A DNA stretch of 64,000 nucleotides from assembly GCF_009806575.1 (NCBI RefSeq), contig NZ_CP047095.1, positions 3,414,001-3,478,000 on the forward strand, given 5' to 3'. Each line of letters starts with the position of its first letter. Within the stretch, counting starts at the first letter, position 1. The notes under the pieces are model-generated. The model did not search any database, was not told the DNA's origin, and saw only the letters and a program-made list of their open reading frames with translations. Both the position numbers and the translations under genes were made by a program. Origin of the DNA: Rossellomorea marisflavi. Lineage in GTDB: Bacteria; Bacillota; Bacilli; Bacillales; Bacillaceae_B. Below, one piece after another: positions 60,740 through 64,000 of this stretch.

Positions 60740-62473
60740 TTATGCGCCTGCTTCCACCGGTACTGCCACCCAGTGACCACTCGACACTTCGACAAGCTCG
60801 GATGTTTGCAGCCCATAGCGATCTTCATCGGTCTGCTCCTCCAGAAGGACGCGCTCCTTCTTCTTCTCGATCGCCGGGTCCGGAATCGGGATGGCGGAGA
60901 GGAGAGACTTCGTATACGGATGTTGAGGGTTAGCATAAAGCTCTTCGCTTTCGGCAAGCTCCACGATTTTCCCGGCATACATCACGGCGACCCGGTCACT
61001 GATATGCTTCACCATGGACAGATCATGGGCGATGAAGAGATACGTTAAGCCCAGACGCTTCTGAAGGTCCTGAAGAAGCTCCACGATCTGTGCCTGAATC
61101 GACACATCAAGGGCTGATAGAGGCTCATCGCACACGATGAACTTCGGTTCCACCGCCAGGGCACGCGCGATTCCGATCCGCTGTCGCTGTCCACCGGAGA
61201 ACTCATGGGGATAGCGCTTCGCATGGGAAGCCTGAAGCCCCACCATTTCAAGCAGTTCCTCCACACGCCGCTTCCGGTCCTGCTTCGTTTTGCACAGCCC
61301 GTGGATATCAAGGGCCTGACCGATGATATCCATTACTTTGAAACGGGGATTGAGTGACGCATAGGGGTCCTGGAAGATCATCTGCATATGGCGCCTCATC
61401 GCTTTCATTTCACGCTTCGTCATGCCGTTGACCGACATTCCTTCGTAGGTGACGACGCCACCTGTCGGCTCGTTCAACCGCAGGATCGCCCGTCCTGTCG
61501 TCGACTTGCCTGAACCCGATTCCCCCACAAGCCCCAATGTCTCTCCTTCACGGATGAAGAATGAGATATCATCCACCGCCTTCAAGGTATGGCCTTTCCC
61601 AAGGTCGAAATGCTGCCGGAGAGACGATACGTCCAGAAGTGGCGGCTTATCAGGTGAGGGATCCTTTTTGGATTTTTTCGGTTCATCGAGACGCGGCAGG
61701 GCATTCAGAAGCTTCTTCGTATACGGGTGCCTTGGTGATGCGAAGATTTCCTCTGTCGTCCCCCGTTCCACAATCTCCCCTTCCTTCATGACCACGACAG
61801 AGTCACACATGCCGGCCACCACCCCAAGATCGTGGGTAATGAGGATGATGGACGTACCGAACCGCTCCTGCATGTGCTTCATGACATTCAGGATTTGTTT
61901 CTGGATCGTGACATCCAGTGCTGTCGTCGGCTCGTCGGCAATCAGGAGGGTCGGTCTGCAGGCAAGGGCGATGGCAATCATCACACGTTGGCGCATCCCC
62001 CCGGAGAACTCATGGGGATATTGACTATAACGTTCCTCGCTATTGCGTATGCCCACCTGTTTCAGAATATCGATGGCTTCTTTCTTCGCCTGTTCCCGGC
62101 TGAGATCCTGATGTTTCATGAGGCTCTCGGCAATCTGATTCCCGATCCGGATCGTCGGATTCAGGGACGTCATGGGATCCTGGAAGATCATTCCGATGTC
62201 CCGCCCGCGTATGGACTCCATCTCCTTCTCGGTCTTCTCCGCGAGATTCTCCCCGAGGAACGTGATCTCCCCTTCCTTCATATACGAGGGTGGGGATGGC
62301 AGCAGACGCATGATCGATCGTGCCGTCACGCTTTTCCCGCTGCCCGATTCCCCTACGATGCCAAGGGTCTCGCCTTTTTTCACTTCAAAACTCACACCGC
62401 GTACAGCATCGAATTCCTCTTCCTTTGATTGGAACGAGATATGCAAATTGTCTACTTTAAGAATTGATTCCAC
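60740..62473 (-). CDS. Oligopeptide/dipeptide ABC transporter, fused double ATPase
   Basis: A 577-residue protein carrying two complete ABC ATPase domains, corresponding to OppD-OppF in one chain. Each half has a Walker A (GESGSGKS twice), an LSGGQ-type signature (EFSGGMRQR and EFSGGQRQR) and a Walker B ([12 protein letters not shown] and [12 protein letters not shown]). The peptide-transporter C-terminal HPYTK segments are present in both halves. The start chosen is GTG 62473 with AGGTGG upstream; a GTG at 62482 lacks a site. It is divergent from the permease at the window end. Confidence 0.93.
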   Translation of the reverse strand: MESILKVDNLHISFQSKEEEFDAVRGVSFEVKKGETLGIVGESGSGKSVTARSIMRLLPSPPSYMKEGEITFLGENLAEKTEKEMESIRGRDIGMIFQDPMTSLNPTIRIGNQIAESLMKHQDLSREQAKKEAIDILKQVGIRNSEERYSQYPHEFSGGMRQRVMIAIALACRPTLLIADEPTTALDVTIQKQILNVMKHMQERFGTSIILITHDLGVVAGMCDSVVVMKEGEIVERGTTEEIFASPRHPYTKKLLNALPRLDEPKKSKKDPSPDKPPLLDVSSLRQHFDLGKGHTLKAVDDISFFIREGETLGLVGESGSGKSTTGRAILRLNEPTGGVVTYEGMSVNGMTKREMKAMRRHMQMIFQDPYASLNPRFKVMDIIGQALDIHGLCKTKQDRKRRVEELLEMVGLQASHAKRYPHEFSGGQRQRIGIARALAVEPKFIVCDEPLSALDVSIQAQIVELLQDLQKRLGLTYLFIAHDLSMVKHISDRVAVMYAGKIVELAESEELYANPQHPYTKSLLSAIPIPDPAIEKKKERVLLEEQTDEDRYGLQTSELVEVSSGHWVAVPVEAGA

Positions 62474-62607
62474 TATTTCCACCTGCCAGGACGATTTGTT
62501 AAATTTTCTAAAGTTTACATTGATTTTTCAAGAATGTGTATTTAAAATATACTAAACAGATCGGAATTATGCAATTTGAATTTTTATAAAGGAGGGCAAC
62601 GCTTCAC

Positions 62608-64000
62608 ATGGAAACGGCGAAAGCTACTGGCACCTATGCACCAACCCCGATGTTCCAAGATACCTATCAAAAGATGCAACGACGGAATCTATATCACTTC
62701 TTCATTCTGATTCTGGGATTACCGGTCCATCTCGTCGTCTTTTTCATCTACCTTCACAGAAAGAAGAACGACCCGTATCAGAGGCTCCTTCATGACATGA
62801 AACAGGGACTAGTCAAGGAGGGATTAAAAGCCACTTATTTAAAACGAGCAGAAGAAGAACTTCAAAGAAAGAATATGTTCTTCAATCAACAGGCATCTCC
62901 TTCAAGCATCAAGGCAAAGGCCGAACGACTTGCTCAGGAAAGATTGAACGAAACAGCGGAGGAGCGAACGCTCAAACAGCTCACCCTGAAGGATGAACGG
63001 AAGATCACGTACAAAGAAACCTTCGGGTCTCTCCTGCAGAACCCGACGTTCTTGGTCCTATCCGCTCTGCCTGGTCTCCCTATGTATCTACTACTGCTCT
63101 TATACAGCAATCATTTTGTAAAATACATATTCGAACGCCTCGTCATGAGCTTATTCGTCATCGTAGGGGTCGCATTCCTTGTCTTCACCATCCTGTATCT
63201 ATCCCCGTTCAATCCGGCAGCGAACATACTCGGGGAGACAGCGACAAAGGATCAGATCGCTGCATTCAATGCCATTCACGGTTTGGATCAGCCTTATCTC
63301 GTCCAGCTTTGGAATACGATCAAAGGGATTGCCACCTTTGACCTCGGCTCTTCCTTTACGGGAAATGAAGAAGTCGCATCAAGCATCGGGAGGAAGTTCC
63401 CCATCACCCTGACACTGGCCATCATTTCACTGGTCATGGCGATTGTGATCGCCATCCCGATCGGCATCGTTTCTGCCACGAAGCCAAGGTCATTCTTTGA
63501 CTATACGTTTATGTTCGTGGCTCTGATCGGCCTGTCCATCCCGAACTTCTGGCAGGGGCTGATCTTCATCCTGAACTTCTCGATCAAGTTGAAATGGTTC
63601 CCGGCAACCTACTCCCCGGGCAACTGGCTGTCGATCGTGATGCCGGCCGTCGTCCTCGGAACCGCTTTGACTGCATCGATTGCCCGGATGATGAGATCAT
63701 CCACCCTGGAAGTGATCAATGAGGACTATATCCTGACGGCCAAGGCGAAAGGATTGAACAAGCGGCAGGTGCTCTGGAAGCACGCAGTGAGTAACGCCAT
63801 GATCCCCGTCATCACGGTCATCGGCCTCCTTTTCGGCGGAATGCTCGGAGGCGCCGCCGTGACGGAGAAAGTATTCAACATCAGCGGGATCGGAAGCTAC
63901 ATCGTCGATAAGCAGTTCATCCCTGATATTCCCGCCATCATGGGAGGGGTCGTCTATATTGCCATCACGATCTCCCTCGTCAATCTATTGATCGATATCC
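62608..64000 (+). CDS. ABC transporter permease (OppB-like), partial at window end, with N-terminal extension
   Basis: The frame runs from the ATG at 62608 (AAAGGAGGG upstream) and is still open at the window end, giving at least 464 residues. Residues from about 175 match an OppB/DppB permease: FERLVMSLFVIVGVAFLVF, LSPFNPAAN, and DYILTAKAKGL near 375-385. The first 170 residues are not part of that family: two hydrophobic segments (about 32-48 and 138-155) separated by a long charged helix. This permease should pair with the divergent double ATPase. The C-terminus and following genes are outside the window. Confidence 0.9.
   Translation, partial: METAKATGTYAPTPMFQDTYQKMQRRNLYHFFILILGLPVHLVVFFIYLHRKKNDPYQRLLHDMKQGLVKEGLKATYLKRAEEELQRKNMFFNQQASPSSIKAKAERLAQERLNETAEERTLKQLTLKDERKITYKETFGSLLQNPTFLVLSALPGLPMYLLLLLYSNHFVKYIFERLVMSLFVIVGVAFLVFTILYLSPFNPAANILGETATKDQIAAFNAIHGLDQPYLVQLWNTIKGIATFDLGSSFTGNEEVASSIGRKFPITLTLAIISLVMAIVIAIPIGIVSATKPRSFFDYTFMFVALIGLSIPNFWQGLIFILNFSIKLKWFPATYSPGNWLSIVMPAVVLGTALTASIARMMRSSTLEVINEDYILTAKAKGLNKRQVLWKHAVSNAMIPVITVIGLLFGGMLGGAAVTEKVFNISGIGSYIVDKQFIPDIPAIMGGVVYIAITISLVNLLIDI

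Noticed and set aside
1..64000. tRNA, rRNA, prophage or insertion sequence
   Set aside because: No cloverleaf-like tRNA, rRNA conserved segment, integrase, transposase or phage structural gene was recognised while reading both strands.

Overview
The window is low-to-mid GC Firmicute DNA from an aerobic endospore-forming Bacillaceae species. Evidence: GGAGG-type ribosome binding sites throughout, spore coat and GerA-type germination genes, several TTG and GTG starts, three SAM-I (S-box) riboswitches, and a block (about 0.4-19 kb) whose gene order follows the Bacillus subtilis metNPQ-yusDEFG-gcvH-yusI-fadEAN-yuzL-yusM-yusN-yusU-yusV region. No rRNA, tRNA, transposase, phage module or CRISPR array was recognised. 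Protein names come from motif and family recognition by eye; no database search was possible.

Layout. 0-3.7 kb: small ORF, AhpD-like protein, and a methionine ABC importer (metN-metP-metQ) under a SAM riboswitch. 3.7-12.1 kb: yusD, yusE, yusF, yusG, gcvH, yusI, then the fatty-acid beta-oxidation operon fadN-fadA-fadE with a FadR-like operator overlapping its 5' end. 12.3-17.6 kb: yuzL, an acetyltransferase, proline dehydrogenase, coat proteins, two unknown proteins (one with a possible TIR/deoxyribosyltransferase-like layout), a lipoprotein and yusU. 17.5-22.3 kb: a Fur-controlled hydroxamate-siderophore locus (FhuF-like reductase, YusV ATPase, two permeases, divergent YfiY lipoprotein). 22.5-26.2 kb: a tricistronic GerA-type germinant receptor. 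26-32 kb: thioredoxin-like protein, DDAH-like hydrolase, acyl-CoA ligase, DEAD-box helicase, flavin reductase.

32.5-45 kb is rich in redox and electrophile defence: ohrR/ohr, catDE with a divergent YodB/CatR-type HxlR regulator, a luciferase-like oxidoreductase, two MFS exporters, a MarR regulator, and a quinone-oxidoreductase-like enzyme with a divergent HypR-type regulator. Between ohr and a metallo-hydrolase lies a four-copy tandem array of an about 212-bp element with inverted ends (33.76-34.51 kb).

45-64 kb: a second DDAH-like enzyme, YqcI-like protein, LysE exporter, a coat protein, YkuD L,D-transpeptidase, a hom-lysC operon under a second SAM riboswitch, DUF2254 protein, M3 peptidase, lipoproteins, M28 aminopeptidase, a third SAM riboswitch that precedes a 37-codon ORF and an alpha/beta hydrolase, a candidate about 65-nt sRNA, a short-chain dehydrogenase, and a divergent oligopeptide ABC pair (fused double ATPase and a permease with an unusual N-terminal extension that runs off the end).

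The most unusual items are the SAM-riboswitch/mini-ORF/hydrolase unit with the adjacent candidate sRNA (57.9-59.2 kb), the tandem repeat array, and the possible TIR/NDT-like protein at 15.7 kb.
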